Notes: generated from the letters alone by a model not told the origin. Positions 35,741 through 45,019 are shown, counted from the first letter of the stretch. The stretch: 64,000 nucleotides of DNA from Bradyrhizobium ottawaense (GCF_002278135.3 NZ_CP029425.2:8036001-8100000), one strand, 5' to 3'. A program made the numbers and translations.

Positions 35741-36238
35741 TCAGCCTTTCCAATGAAGGACGGTGATGAGCGTGAACAGCCGGCGCGAGGTCTCGAAGTC
35801 GACCCGCACCTTGCCCTTCAGCCGCTCCTGCAGCGTGCGCGATCCCTCGTCATGGATGCCGCGCCGGCCCATGTCGATGGCCTCGATCTTGTCGGGGGTC
35901 GCGGTGCGGATCGCCTGGTAGTAGCTGTCGCAGATCATGAAATAGTCCTTCACGATCCGCCGGAACGGCGTCAGCGACAACAGATGCGCGACGACGGGCG
36001 TGCCGTCCTCGCGGCGGATGTCGAACATCAGGCGGTTGCCGGTGATGCCGATATGCAGCGTGAACGGGCCCTTCCCGTCGGCGCCATCGGGCGCGAACAG
36101 GTTCTGCTCGATCAGATCGTAGATCGCGATCGCGCGCTCATGCTCGATATCAGGCCCGGAACGGCCAATCGATTCTTCGTCGAGCGTGACGCCGACGATG
36201 CGATTGGTCGAGTCGTCCTGTTCGGGCAGCTCTGTCAT
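35741..36238 (-). CDS. UPF0262 family protein
   Basis: The 165-residue protein matches UPF0262 of alphaproteobacteria: [56 protein letters not shown] and [20 protein letters not shown]. The ATG overlaps the hisD stop (ATGA at 36235-36238), which implies translational coupling. It is cytoplasmic and of unknown biochemical function. Confidence 0.9.
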   Translation of the reverse strand: MTELPEQDDSTNRIVGVTLDEESIGRSGPDIEHERAIAIYDLIEQNLFAPDGADGKGPFTLHIGITGNRLMFDIRREDGTPVVAHLLSLTPFRRIVKDYFMICDSYYQAIRTATPDKIEAIDMGRRGIHDEGSRTLQERLKGKVRVDFETSRRLFTLITVLHWKG

Positions 36239-37530
36239 GACAGATTGAGGCGCAATCCAATCGAACGCGAATGGGCGTCCAGCCCCTCCGCTTGTCCGAG
36301 CGTCATCGCGGCAGGACCGAGCGCACGCAGCTGATCCGGGCCGCATTTCAGGATCGAGGTGCGCTTCATGAAGTCGTGCACCGACAGCCCTGAGGAGAAT
36401 CGCGCCGAGCGCGCCGTAGGCAGCACATGATTGGAGCCGCCGACATAGTCGCCGATCGCCTCCGGCGTATGGGGCCCGAGGAACACCGCGCCGGCATTGC
36501 GGATCTTCGCAGCGAGCGCATCGGGATCAGCCGTCATGATCTCGAGATGCTCCGCGGCGATCGCGTCCGCGAGCGAAATGCTATCGCCTAAGTTCTTCAC
36601 CATGATGATGGCGCCGAAATCGGCCCAGGACGCGCTGGCGATTGCGGCGCGCGGCAGCGTCTTCAACTGCGCCTCGACCGCCTTTTCGACGTCGGCGGCA
36701 AGGCGGGCCGAGTCGGTGATCAGGATCGACTGCGCGCTGGCATCGTGCTCGGCCTGCGCCAGGAGATCGGCGGCGATCCAGTCGGCATTGCCAGTGTCGT
36801 CGGCAATCACCAGCACCTCGGACGGGCCGGCGATCATGTCGATGCCGACCTTGCCGAACACCAGCCGCTTGGCGGCGGCGACATAGGCATTGCCGGGGCC
36901 GACGATCTTGGCGACCGGCGCGATCGTCGCGGTGCCGTGCGCCAGCGCCGCCACGGCCTGCGCGCCGCCGACGCGGTAGATCTCGGTGACGCCGCCGAGC
37001 GAGGCCGCCGCCAGCACCAGCGGATTGAGCTTGCCGTCCGGCGAGGGCACCACCATCACCAGGCGCGAGACGCCGGCGACCTTTGCAGGCACCGCGTTCA
37101 TCAGCACCGAGGACGGATAGGCCGCAGTGCCGCCTGGCACGTAGAGGCCGGCGGATTCGATCGCAGTGTAGCGCCAGCCGAGCTCGACTCCGAGCGGGTC
37201 GGTGAAGCGCTCGTCCTGCGGCAACTGCCGGCGGTGATAGATCTCGATGCGGTCCCGCGCGAGCTTGAGCGCATCCAGCGTCGCGACATCGCAGGCCTTG
37301 TTCGCGGCCTCGATTTCGGCGGCCGAAATGCGCAAGGAGGCCGCATCCAGCGTCAACCGGTCGAACTTTGCGGTGGCCTCGAGCAGCGCGGCATCGCCCC
37401 GCTTGGCGACGTCGTCGACGATGGCGCGCGCGGCGGCTTCGACGTCGGCCGAGACCTCGCGTTTGGCGGCGAGGAAGGCCGCGAATCGCTGGTCAAAATC
37501 GGCGCTGCTGCGGTCGAGGCGAACGGGCAT
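36235..37530 (-). CDS. hisD: Histidinol dehydrogenase
   Basis: The enzyme oxidises L-histidinol to L-histidine in two NAD-dependent steps, the last part of histidine synthesis. The 431-residue protein has standard length. Conserved segments are [56 protein letters not shown], and [20 protein letters not shown] with the zinc-binding Glu/His/Asp set. I started at [12 protein letters not shown] (37530); the frame is open 60 bases further upstream. It is coupled to UPF0262. Confidence 0.95.
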   Translation of the reverse strand: MPVRLDRSSADFDQRFAAFLAAKREVSADVEAAARAIVDDVAKRGDAALLEATAKFDRLTLDAASLRISAAEIEAANKACDVATLDALKLARDRIEIYHRRQLPQDERFTDPLGVELGWRYTAIESAGLYVPGGTAAYPSSVLMNAVPAKVAGVSRLVMVVPSPDGKLNPLVLAAASLGGVTEIYRVGGAQAVAALAHGTATIAPVAKIVGPGNAYVAAAKRLVFGKVGIDMIAGPSEVLVIADDTGNADWIAADLLAQAEHDASAQSILITDSARLAADVEKAVEAQLKTLPRAAIASASWADFGAIIMVKNLGDSISLADAIAAEHLEIMTADPDALAAKIRNAGAVFLGPHTPEAIGDYVGGSNHVLPTARSARFSSGLSVHDFMKRTSILKCGPDQLRALGPAAMTLGQAEGLDAHSRSIGLRLNLS

Positions 37531-37675
37531 GTCTGGCTTGGCTTCTGGCTGGTCTTTGGGGCGGATTGGCGCACCAGGTCCCCTGCTCAATGGCGCGGCG
37601 AGGAAGCGGCGTCAACCCTCGCAAGCCGCCGTTCTGGCGCAGGCCTGAGCCGGTGCGGCTGGTATACAGGTGACC

Positions 37676-38125
37676 TCATCCCTCCCCTTCGATCTCCAAC
37701 CCCGTTCCCAATGCGTCGGCCCCGAGGTCGGTCAGCTCACATTCCAGGCATTCGACGTCGAGCCGGATGGCTCCGCCCTCGGCGAACAAGAGCAGGGCGC
37801 TGCCGCCGGGCTCCTCGTCGCGCCCGTCCCGGGGATGAAATTCGATACCGACGAGGTCCAGGACCTTGTCGGGAGCCGCGAGCTCGATGTTGCGCGACTT
37901 GCAGGCGAGCACGCGGTCGAAGCGGAGCGCGGCGACCAGCCGGCGCGGCTCGGCCTCGCCCTCCAGCGTCTGCTCCCAGTCCAGCCGGCTCATCCCGACC
38001 ACAAGCCGCTTCTCGCTTTGTCGCCAGATGATGTCGGAGGCCTGGACACGGGCGTCCTGGACATGGGTCGAGATCACGGCGAGATCGTCGGCGTCGAGTG
38101 CGATCAGTTTGAGCTGGGGCGACAT
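37676..38125 (-). CDS. DUF2948 family protein
   Basis: The 149-residue protein matches DUF2948, usually next to hisD in Rhizobiales. Key parts are LKLIALDADDLAVISTHVQD, SDIIWRQSEKRLVVGMSRLDWE and the C-terminal VECLECELTDLG. An AAGGAG site lies before ATG 38125. It is upstream of hisD with a 145-bp gap. The function is unknown. Confidence 0.85.
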   Translation of the reverse strand: MSPQLKLIALDADDLAVISTHVQDARVQASDIIWRQSEKRLVVGMSRLDWEQTLEGEAEPRRLVAALRFDRVLACKSRNIELAAPDKVLDLVGIEFHPRDGRDEEPGGSALLLFAEGGAIRLDVECLECELTDLGADALGTGLEIEGEG

Positions 38126-38207
38126 CGCCGACGCTTCTCCTTCGGAATGGACAGGGCTCAACGCGCACAGGCCCAGAAATTTCCGCTCAAACTAACGGGC
38201 CGGCAGG

Positions 38208-38867
38208 CTAGAGGCTATTGATATCCTCCATCTCCAGCACCTTCCGCGGATACCCCTCCCGGGCGACGCGGATCATGGCGCGGCCGATCTGCTCGGTCGA
38301 AGTAACGAGCCGCGGCGAGAGCCGGCGCAGCACGGACCAAAGCGGCCCGGTTGCGGAATAGACCGCCTGCACCCAGACGGTCTTGGAACGGGCGCCGTGC
38401 AGCGGCTGGATCGCGCCGGGCCGGAACATGTAGGCGGCCCTGAACGGCAGCTTGAGCAGATCGTTCTCGGTCTTGCCCTTGATCCGCGCCCACATCCGCG
38501 AACCCTGCTCGGTGGAATCGGTGCTGGCGCCGGTGACGTAGGTGAAGACCATCTGCGGATTGAGGCGCGCCAGCGTCGTCGCAGCCGCGAGCGTGAGGTC
38601 ATAGGTGAGGTGGCGGTAGCGCTGCTCGCTCATGCCGATGGAGGAGACGCCGAGGCAGAAAAAGCAGGCATCGAAGCCGGTGAGCTGGGCCTCGATCGTT
38701 GAATAGTCCAGAAAATTGTCGTGGATGATCTCGGTGAGCTTGGCGTTGCGCACCCCGGTCGGGCTGCGGCCGACCACGAGCACACGGGCGATGCCGGTGT
38801 CGACCAGGCATTCGCGCAAAACGCCCTGCCCGACCATGCCGGTGGCGCCGAAGATGATGACTTGCAT
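38208..38867 (-). CDS. NAD(P)-binding Rossmann protein (atypical SDR)
   Basis: The 219-residue protein has an N-terminal dinucleotide motif IIFGATGMVGQGVLREC and the arginine after beta-2 (VVGRSPTGV) that suggests NADPH. The segment FFCLGVSSIGMSEQRYRHLTYDL and YVTGASTDSTEQGSRMWARIKGKTE resemble atypical SDRs of the NAD(P)H-binding epimerase-like group. An AGGA site precedes the start. It lies 26 bp downstream of another SDR gene, so the two probably form an operon. The substrate is unknown. Confidence 0.8.
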   Translation of the reverse strand: MQVIIFGATGMVGQGVLRECLVDTGIARVLVVGRSPTGVRNAKLTEIIHDNFLDYSTIEAQLTGFDACFFCLGVSSIGMSEQRYRHLTYDLTLAAATTLARLNPQMVFTYVTGASTDSTEQGSRMWARIKGKTENDLLKLPFRAAYMFRPGAIQPLHGARSKTVWVQAVYSATGPLWSVLRRLSPRLVTSTEQIGRAMIRVAREGYPRKVLEMEDINSL

Positions 38868-38893
38868 CGGGATGTTCCTGGCGGGCTCGCGGC

Positions 38894-39832
38894 TCACGCC
38901 GCGGCCGCGATCTCGTCGAAGGATACACCGGTCAGCGTCGCCGAGACATCCCACAGCATGGCAGCGGTGGCGAAATCCTTCGCGTGTGGCATGATCTTCG
39001 CCGCCGCGGGCGCCCCCTTCATTTCGTAGAATCCGTTCGGGCCGTAATAGCTGCCTGGCTCGGCCGCGGGGGAAGTCGCGGCGAGCAGCGTTGGCAGTGC
39101 GCCCTCCGCCGCGGACTGGCTGAACAGCGGCTGGAGCAGCCGGCCGATCCGCGACTGGAACGTGTTGGCGCCCGGCCCGTTCGCAATGAGGTCGGTGCGC
39201 GCAAAGCCGGGATGCGCGGCAATGCTGCTCACACCCCAGCCGGCCGCGTCGCTGCGACGCTGCAATTCGAGCGAAAACATCAGCATCGCCAGCTTGGACT
39301 GGCAATAGGCGCGCCACGGACGATAGGAATGCTTGCCTTGCAGATCGTCGAAATTGATCGTGCCGGAGCGGTGCGCAAGGCTCGAGAGATTGACGACACG
39401 CGGCGCCTTCGCGCGGCGAAGCGGCGGCAACAGGTGGGCCGTCAGTGCGTAGTGGCCTAGATAATTGGTGCCGAATTGCATCTCGAAACCGTCCTCGGTC
39501 TGCTGGCGTTTCGGCAGCGCCATCACGCCGGCATTGTTGACGAGAAGATCGAGCTGCTCGTTGCCGGCGGCGAAGCGCCTGGCGAAATCGGCGACGGAGG
39601 ACAGGCCGGCGAGATCGAGAGGCTCGTAGGCGATCAGCGCATTGGGAAACCGCTCGCAGATGCCTTCGATGGCCCGCAGGCCCTTTGCGTCATTGCGTCC
39701 GGTGAGTATGACAATGGCACCGGCGCCCGCCAGCGCCATCGCCGTCTCGTACCCGAGGCCACCCGTCGCCCCCGTCACGACGGCCGTCTTGCCGGCGAGA
39801 GAGGGGATGTCTGCCGTGGTCCAGTCGGTCAT
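38894..39832 (-). CDS. SDR family NAD(P)-dependent oxidoreductase
   Basis: This is a classical SDR of 312 residues related to retinol dehydrogenase/protochlorophyllide-reductase-like enzymes. It has TGATGGLGYETAMALAGAG, LVNNAGVM, serine in VVNLSSLAHRSG, and YCQSKLA as the catalytic Tyr-Lys. The length and C-terminal GSYYGPNGFYEMKG fit that subgroup. It is divergent from the TetR gene at 39917, and a 13-bp palindrome lies between them, so TetR control is likely. Confidence 0.86.
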   Translation of the reverse strand: MTDWTTADIPSLAGKTAVVTGATGGLGYETAMALAGAGAIVILTGRNDAKGLRAIEGICERFPNALIAYEPLDLAGLSSVADFARRFAAGNEQLDLLVNNAGVMALPKRQQTEDGFEMQFGTNYLGHYALTAHLLPPLRRAKAPRVVNLSSLAHRSGTINFDDLQGKHSYRPWRAYCQSKLAMLMFSLELQRRSDAAGWGVSSIAAHPGFARTDLIANGPGANTFQSRIGRLLQPLFSQSAAEGALPTLLAATSPAAEPGSYYGPNGFYEMKGAPAAAKIMPHAKDFATAAMLWDVSATLTGVSFDEIAAAA

Positions 39833-39881
39833 GCCATGTCTCCGTTCGGGGCTGGAATGAGGCCCGCGGCCAATCTAAATG

Positions 39882-39894
39882 TGCACTGAGTGCA
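39882..39894. promoter_or_regulatory. Palindromic operator between SDR and TetR genes
   Basis: TGCACTGAGTGCA is a perfect 6-1-6 palindrome placed between the divergent starts at 39832 and 39917. The site with flanking AAATG and ACTTT is of the kind bound by TetR dimers that control themselves and a neighbouring oxidoreductase. It is centred 28 bp before the TetR start codon. Confidence 0.65.
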
Positions 39895-39916
39895 ACTTTG
39901 CAAGAGGTGAAACGAT

Positions 39917-40546
39917 TTGAAGGCTTCGAAGGTTGCCCGGAAATTGCCCGCGGACGGAAAATCCCCTGTTGTCACCGGCTTGCGCCAGCGCAAGCAGCAG
40001 GAGACCCGCGCGCGGCTGACCCGGGCGGCGATGACGCTGTTCCTGGAGCGCGGCTTCGAGGCCACGACCATCGACGACATCGCGGCGGCGGCGGAGGTGT
40101 CGCGGCGCAGCTTCTTCCACTATTTCGCGTCCAAGGAGGACGTGGTGGCGGCCTGGCAGGAAAATGCCGCCAGCGCGCTGGTCGCCGAGGTCGTCGCGCG
40201 GCCCGCGGACGAATCCATGCTGACGGCGGCGGAGAATGCGATCGCGTCGGCGGTCAAGCGGCTCGATCCGGCGGAAGCCGCGGCCATGTCGCGGCTCAAG
40301 CGCGACAATCCCGCGCTGCAGGCGCGCGACCAGCTCAAATACGAGAAGCTCGAGCGCGCGCTGGCCGAGGGCCTCGCCCAGCGCGCACGAACCAAATCCG
40401 ACCGGTTGCAGGCGCGGCTCGTCGCCATGATCGCCACCGGCGCGATGCGCGTCGGCGGCGAGAGCTGGATCGGCGAAGGCGCGCGTGAGAAGCCGGAGGC
40501 GTTCGTCAAGCGCACCTTCGATGCGATCAGGGCGATCTTGAAGTGA
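39917..40546 (+). CDS. TetR family transcriptional regulator
   Basis: The 209-residue repressor has the N-terminal helix-turn-helix typical of TetR: TRARLTRAAMTLFLERGFEATTIDDIAAAAEVSRRSFFHYFASKEDVV is split over residues about 30-80. The C-terminal ligand domain is helical and charged. Its start codon is TTG, supported by AGAGGTG eight bases upstream. It is divergent from the SDR pair and probably represses it and itself through the palindrome at 39882-39894. The inducer is unknown. Confidence 0.85.
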   Translation: MKASKVARKLPADGKSPVVTGLRQRKQQETRARLTRAAMTLFLERGFEATTIDDIAAAAEVSRRSFFHYFASKEDVVAAWQENAASALVAEVVARPADESMLTAAENAIASAVKRLDPAEAAAMSRLKRDNPALQARDQLKYEKLERALAEGLAQRARTKSDRLQARLVAMIATGAMRVGGESWIGEGAREKPEAFVKRTFDAIRAILK

Positions 40547-40552
40547 GGCGCC

Positions 40553-41377
40553 TCACTCCCTGAAGAACGCCAGCAGGTCCGCGTTGATGGTTTCGGCGTG
40601 CGTGGTCGGCATGCCGTGCGGGAAACCCTTGTAGGTTTTCAGGATGCCCTTCTTCAGAAGCTTGGCCGAGAGCGGCGCGGAATCGGCGTAGGGCACGATC
40701 TGGTCGTCGTCGCCGTGCATGACCAGAACCGGCACGTTGATCTTCTTCAGATCCTCGGTGAAGTCGGTCTGCGAGAACGCGACGATGCCGTCGTAATGGG
40801 CCTTGGCGCCGCCCATCATGCCCTGGCGCCACCAGTTCTGGATCACCGCTTCCGACGGCTTTGCGCCGGGACGGTTGTAGCCGTAGAACGGGCCGGCAGG
40901 GAGGTCGCGATAGAATTGCGTGCGGCTGGCCGCGAGCTGCTCCTGGAGATCGTCGAACACGCTCTTCGGCAGGCCGCCGGGATTGGCCGCGGTCTGCAGC
41001 ATCAGCGGCGGCACCGCGGACAGGATCGCCGCCTTCGCCACCCGGCTCTCGCCGTGGCGCGCGATGTAGTGCACGACTTCGCCGCCGCCGGTGGAATGGC
41101 CGACATGGATGGCATTCTTGAGGTCGAGATGCGCGGTCACGGCCGCGAGGTCGTCGGCATAATGATCCATGTCGTGGCCGTCGGAAACCTGCGACGAGCG
41201 GCCATGGCCGCGGCGGTCATGGGCGATGACGCGATAGCCGTTGTTGACGAAGAAAATCATCTGCGCGTCCCAGTCGTCGGCCGACAACGGCCAACCATGG
41301 CTGAACACGATCGGCTGGCCACTGCCCCAATCCTTGTAGAAGATCTCGACGCCGTCCTTGGTGGTGATGGTGGGCAT
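40553..41377 (-). CDS. Alpha/beta hydrolase (non-heme chloroperoxidase-like)
   Basis: The 274-residue protein has the haloperoxidase-type alpha/beta hydrolase layout. The oxyanion region is [16 protein letters not shown], the nucleophile is in [19 protein letters not shown], the acid is in [13 protein letters not shown], and the histidine is in [31 protein letters not shown] is characteristic of this group. An AAGGAG site precedes ATG 41377. It is convergent with the TetR gene, only 6 bp apart. The natural substrate is probably an ester. Confidence 0.88.
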   Translation of the reverse strand: MPTITTKDGVEIFYKDWGSGQPIVFSHGWPLSADDWDAQMIFFVNNGYRVIAHDRRGHGRSSQVSDGHDMDHYADDLAAVTAHLDLKNAIHVGHSTGGGEVVHYIARHGESRVAKAAILSAVPPLMLQTAANPGGLPKSVFDDLQEQLAASRTQFYRDLPAGPFYGYNRPGAKPSEAVIQNWWRQGMMGGAKAHYDGIVAFSQTDFTEDLKKINVPVLVMHGDDDQIVPYADSAPLSAKLLKKGILKTYKGFPHGMPTTHAETINADLLAFFRE

Positions 41378-41399
41378 GGGGGGACTCCTTAAGTGGAAC

Positions 41400-41479
41400 G
41401 TCATTCGCGGGGCACGCGAAGCGTGAACCCGGAATCTCGAGATTCCGGGTTCGATGCTTCGCATCGCCCCGGAATGACG
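41400..41479. repeat. Palindromic repeat family D, full copy
   Basis: The repeat contains CCCGGAATCTCGAGATTCCGGG at its centre (a near-perfect palindrome) with GCACGCGAAGCGTGAACC and GATGCTTCGCATCGCCCC modules. It is related to the part-copy at 1229-1272. Confidence 0.7.
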
Positions 41480-41492
41480 AGGGGGAGACCGA

Positions 41493-42002
41493 TCAGGCAA
41501 ACGCCATCGGCTTGAAGCGGCGCCAGGCGCCGATGGTGAGCACGACGAAGAACACCAGCACGATGCCCTGCACCGCCGCGAACACGGGACCCGACGGCGG
41601 CGCCGGCGCCACGGCCGGCGCGAGCGCGGCAAGCGCCGGGACCTTGAGGAACGACTGGATCACCAGCACGAAGACGTTGAAATACAGCGAGATCATCGCG
41701 GTCACGACGTAGACCGGACGCCAGACGCCGGCGAGCTTCATACCGTACAGCGCGAAGCAGGCGATGGCGAGCAGCACCAGCGAGATGATGCCGATGATGT
41801 GCGAGGGCAGCAGCTTCTCGAACGGAAAAAGGAAGCCGGTGGCGCTGGTCAGGATCGTGAAAGCCAAGAAGATCGCGGTAAGGCCCGGCATCGACTTCGA
41901 CCCGAGCAGGCCGAACATCACGACGAGGCCGGCGGCGATGGCGATCAGGCTGATGACGACATGGACCATCGTGAAGGCGGACAGGCTCAAGCCAAGGACC
42001 AT
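41493..42002 (-). CDS. Small integral membrane protein
   Basis: The 169-residue protein has about five hydrophobic helices: [78 protein letters not shown] and [15 protein letters not shown]. Charged residues are few. A GTAGGAGAG site favours ATG 42002 over 42029. No family is recognised, although it resembles small DoxX-like membrane proteins in layout. Its role is unknown. Confidence 0.75.
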   Translation of the reverse strand: MVLGLSLSAFTMVHVVISLIAIAAGLVVMFGLLGSKSMPGLTAIFLAFTILTSATGFLFPFEKLLPSHIIGIISLVLLAIACFALYGMKLAGVWRPVYVVTAMISLYFNVFVLVIQSFLKVPALAALAPAVAPAPPSGPVFAAVQGIVLVFFVVLTIGAWRRFKPMAFA

Positions 42003-42188
42003 GACATCTCTCCTACGCATCGAGGTCACGAGAGTAGTATTACGGTCCTCATGGGATTGCCACCTGCGTTGTCGTCACATGCATGTGCGAAGCCATGCGT
42101 CATCGTGCGAATCGACAAACGCATGGCTTATTTTTTTGCACCGCTGTCACAAACGACGGCAGATTTTCGACGAAAGTCGAATCGAGCC

Positions 42189-42497
42189 TCACACTTCCTT
42201 GGTGTCGAAGATCAAGAGGTCGGCGCCACCGCTGGCGAATTTCGGCACGTCGGCGCCGGTGGCCTTGCCTTCCGGACTGCCGAAGGCCGCCTGGATGTCG
42301 CCCACGCTGTCGAAGGTGAGAATGGCAACGAGATGGATTCCGGAAGGACCTGCAGGAGATGCGACCGGCCCCTTGCTGACGGCGTATTTTTTCAGGCCGG
42401 GAAGTTTTTTGGCGAGCGGAATGTGCGTCTCGGCGTAGTACTTGTCGAAGGCGGCAGCATCCTTGGGTGTCTTGTAGAGCACGACGACTTCAGCCAT
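42189..42497 (-). CDS. EthD family protein
   Basis: The 102-residue protein has the dimeric alpha/beta-barrel fold of EthD: VVVLYKTPKDAAAFDKYYAETHIPLAKKLPGL with the HxPLxxxxPG pattern, then a KKYAVSKG strand and FDSVGDIQAAFGSPEGKATG. GGGAGG precedes ATG. Members act in ring-ether or quinone metabolism, or as small ligand-binding proteins. The partner here is not evident. Confidence 0.83.
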   Translation of the reverse strand: MAEVVVLYKTPKDAAAFDKYYAETHIPLAKKLPGLKKYAVSKGPVASPAGPSGIHLVAILTFDSVGDIQAAFGSPEGKATGADVPKFASGGADLLIFDTKEV

Positions 42498-42527
42498 TTA
42501 GTCCTCCCTTTTAAACTGTTCTGTTAG

Positions 42528-42636
42528 ATCCTCATGGTGAGGAGCGTGCGAAGCACGCGTCTCGAACCATGCAGGCCCAGATGCAGCCGGGCCTGCATCC
42601 TTCGAGACGCGCTGCGCGCGCTCCTCAGGATGAGGG
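42528..42636. repeat. Palindromic repeat family C, copy 2
   Basis: Arms ATCCTCATGGTGAGGAGCGT and GCGCTCCTCAGGATGAGG flank inner CGTCTCGAACCATGCAGGCC / GGGCCTGCATCCTTCGAGACG. It is related to the copy at 13363-13493 and lies between the EthD and oxidoreductase genes. Confidence 0.75.
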
Positions 42637-42707
42637 AAGATAGTCACGCATGACGCGGCGCAATGGCAAGTCCCATTCGTCTTGCCATCTGCTTGTCTTC
42701 TGCTCGG

Positions 42708-44420
42708 CTAAAGCGCCGGTTTTGCGGCGTCGCCGAGATAGCCGTGCAGGGAGGCCACGACCTGGGCACCCTCGCCGATCGCGCCGCCGACGCGCTTGAC
42801 CGAACCGGAGCGGACGTCGCCGACGGCATAGACGCCGGGCACGGAGGTCTCCAGCGGCGCCACCAGCCTGCCCTGATTCTGCTCGGACTGCGCGCCCGTC
42901 ACGACGAAGCCGCCGCGATCGAGCGTCACGCCGCAGCCGTCGAGCCAGGCGGTGGCGGGATCGGCGCCGACGAACAGAAAGAGATTGCGGATGTCGGCAG
43001 AATCCTCGTCATCGGACAGCCGGCTCTTCCAGCGGATGCGCCGCAGCAGCGCGGCCTCGTCGCCCTCGAGCGCTGATATCTCGGTGTTGAACATCAATTC
43101 GATGTTCGGGGTCGCTTCGATGCGCTCGATGAGATAGCGCGACATGCTGGCCCCCAGGCCGCCGCCGCGGATGATCATTAGCACTTTCTTGGCGTGCCCC
43201 GACAGGAACACGGCCGCCTGACCTGCCGAATTGCCGGCGCCGACCAGCGCGACCTCCTCGCCGGCACAGAGCTTTGCCTCCACGGGCGAGGCCCAGTACC
43301 AGACGCCGCGCCCCTCGAACTTGTCGAGATTGTCGATCTCCGGCCGGCGATAGCGCGCACCGCTCGCAACCACGACCGCGCGCGAGCGCAAGGGATCGCA
43401 GCCGTCGAGCGCCACCGCGAATGCGCCGTCCTTGCGCGTGCAGTCGAGCGACTTCACCGTCACCGGAATCATGATGTCGGCGCCGAATTTCTGCGCCTGG
43501 GTGAAAGCACGCGCGGTCAGGGCCTGGCCCGAGATACCGGTCGGAAAGCCCAGATAATTTTCGATGCGCGCGCTGGCGCCGGCCTGGCCGCCGAAGGCGC
43601 GGATGTCGAGCACCGCGACGGACAGCCCTTCGGACGCCGCATACACGGCGGTGGCGAGCCCGGCCGGTCCGCAGCCGACGACCGCAACGTCGTAGATGCG
43701 GCCGTCCTTGGCACCACCAATCATGCCGATGGCGCGAGCAAGCTCGGTCTCGCTGGGGTTGCGCAGCACCGCGCCGCTCGCGGCGACGACCAGCGGCCAG
43801 TCCTCGGGTTTGGGCGAATAACGCGCGATCAATTCGCCCGCGTCGGGATCACGATCGGGATCGAGCAGATGATGCGGCTGACCGTTGCGGGTGAGAAAAC
43901 CCTGCAACCGCACCACGCCGGCGGAGTTCGACGGACCGATCAGCACCGGACCGCCGATGCCGCCCTGGATCAGATTGACCCGGCGCAGGATCAGCGCGCG
44001 CATGATGCGCTCGCCAAGATCGGCCTCGGCGACCAGCAGCGCGCGCAGCCGCTCCGGCGGCAACAGTAGCGTCTCGACATCGCCCTCGGCGCGGCCGTCG
44101 ACCAGCGCCGGCTGTCCGGAGAGCTGGCTGAGCTCGGCCAGAAATTGCCCCGGCCCCTGGTCGATCACAGGGGTGACGTGACCGAGGCCATCGCGCTGGG
44201 TGATGGCGACATGGCCCTTCAGCACCACGAACATGCCGGGCCCGGGCTTGCCGGTCTCGAACAGGAACTCGCCGTCCGCGTAGCTGCGGGCCTCGCCGAA
44301 ATGCCTGACACGCTCGATCTCGGCCGGCGTCAGCGTCGGAAAGGTCTGCTCGGGGCGGGTGAAGCGCGACATCAGCGCCTCGTCACCGGTTGGTTGCTGC
44401 CCGTTCTGCCCCATCGTCAT
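42708..44420 (-). CDS. Cyclic-nucleotide-binding / glutaredoxin-like / TrxR-like fused oxidoreductase
   Basis: The 570-residue protein has three parts. Residues about 30-150 are a cNMP-binding domain (EFLFETGKPGPGMFVVLKG, GQFLAELSQLSGQPALV). Residues about 165-240 look like a glutaredoxin fold (VLIGPSNSAGVVRLQGFLTR, PEDWPLVVAASGAVLRNPSE) with no cysteine pair. The rest is a thioredoxin-reductase-type FAD/NADPH module (VVGCGPAGLATAVYAASEG, GAGNSAGQAAVFLSGHAKKV, GVYAVGDVRSGSVKRVGGAIGEG). The TrxR redox CxxC is replaced by WYWAS, so it cannot work as a normal thioredoxin reductase. It is cytoplasmic. The electron acceptor is unknown. Confidence 0.85.
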   Translation of the reverse strand: MTMGQNGQQPTGDEALMSRFTRPEQTFPTLTPAEIERVRHFGEARSYADGEFLFETGKPGPGMFVVLKGHVAITQRDGLGHVTPVIDQGPGQFLAELSQLSGQPALVDGRAEGDVETLLLPPERLRALLVAEADLGERIMRALILRRVNLIQGGIGGPVLIGPSNSAGVVRLQGFLTRNGQPHHLLDPDRDPDAGELIARYSPKPEDWPLVVAASGAVLRNPSETELARAIGMIGGAKDGRIYDVAVVGCGPAGLATAVYAASEGLSVAVLDIRAFGGQAGASARIENYLGFPTGISGQALTARAFTQAQKFGADIMIPVTVKSLDCTRKDGAFAVALDGCDPLRSRAVVVASGARYRRPEIDNLDKFEGRGVWYWASPVEAKLCAGEEVALVGAGNSAGQAAVFLSGHAKKVLMIIRGGGLGASMSRYLIERIEATPNIELMFNTEISALEGDEAALLRRIRWKSRLSDDEDSADIRNLFLFVGADPATAWLDGCGVTLDRGGFVVTGAQSEQNQGRLVAPLETSVPGVYAVGDVRSGSVKRVGGAIGEGAQVVASLHGYLGDAAKPAL

Positions 44421-44439
44421 TCTCGCTCATTCCAAATTC

Positions 44440-44628
44440 TTAGGTGCCGGCTTTGCCGGCGGTCCCCTCATTTAGGGAACCATCGTCATTCTGCGAGGGG
44501 TCGGTGCTTGCGGCGCGTTCGCGCGCCTGCAGCTTCCGCCGCTTCAGGTTTTCGCGCAGCGCCGATTTCAAGCGGTCGTCGCGGGACGTCCTCGCCTGGT
44601 TCGCGCTCTTGTCGGTCTCGTCGGCCAT
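44440..44628 (-). CDS. Small charged protein of unknown function
   Basis: The 62-residue protein is highly charged, with RDDRLKSALRENLKRRKLQA at its core and an acidic/polar tail (SQNDDGSLNEGTAGKAG). No hydrophobic segment is present. ATG 44628 is used here; a GTG at 44631 is also possible. It is 19 bp upstream of the fused oxidoreductase gene and on the same strand. I do not recognise a family. Confidence 0.6.
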   Translation of the reverse strand: MADETDKSANQARTSRDDRLKSALRENLKRRKLQARERAASTDPSQNDDGSLNEGTAGKAGT

Positions 44629-44761
44629 CACGGATCCATCACAACGGTCGGCGGCAGGATGCCACCGAATGGCGACAGCTCAAGAGGCCCGCGCGATCCA
44701 TTCGTGCGAAACGCGAAATGGATCGAATCCGGTGCCTGGGGCAACTGGCCAGTTGGTGGGG

Positions 44762-44903
44762 GATATCGGGGCCCGAATCGCCGGAAAGTCGGTGGTTTCG
44801 CGCAAAAACGAGCAGTTTGGCCCTGATATCGGCCCGATTTTCTCGTTTTGACGGGCCTAGCAAGCTTGCACAGGAGGGGGGCTTGTGGCAGATATCGGCC
44901 CGC
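44762..44903 (+). repeat. Three GATATCGG(GG)CCCG direct repeats before tRNA-Thr
   Basis: GATATCGGGGCCCGA (44762), GATATCGGCCCGATT (44825) and GATATCGGCCCGCTT (44891) recur at 63- and 66-bp spacing in the 316-bp gap upstream of tRNA-Thr. The third, with flanks GGCAGATATCGGCCCG, also occurs as a 16-base exact match inside the serine recombinase gene near 52120. I see no gene in this gap. Confidence 0.5.
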
Positions 44904-44944
44904 TTGGTAGCGCCCCTCGGGCGCCCGATTCTTCACCAGCACAT

Positions 44945-45019
44945 GCTGCCGTAGCTCAGTGGTAGAGCACTCCATTGGTAATGGAGAGGTCGACAGTTCA
45001 ATCCTGTCTGGCAGCACCA
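44945..45019 (+). tRNA. tRNA-Thr (GGT), integration target
   Basis: The 75-nt gene includes CCA. The acceptor stem is GCTGCCG / TGGCAGC with one G-U pair. The anticodon arm is CTCCA-TTGGTAA-TGGAG with anticodon GGT. The T-arm contains GACAGTTCAATCCTGTC. The integrase gene begins 73 bp downstream, so the 3' end of this tRNA is the probable attachment site of the element. Confidence 0.95.

Noticed and set aside
42708..44420. Thioredoxin reductase
   Set aside because: The CxxC redox centre is absent, so the annotation by fold alone would mislead.
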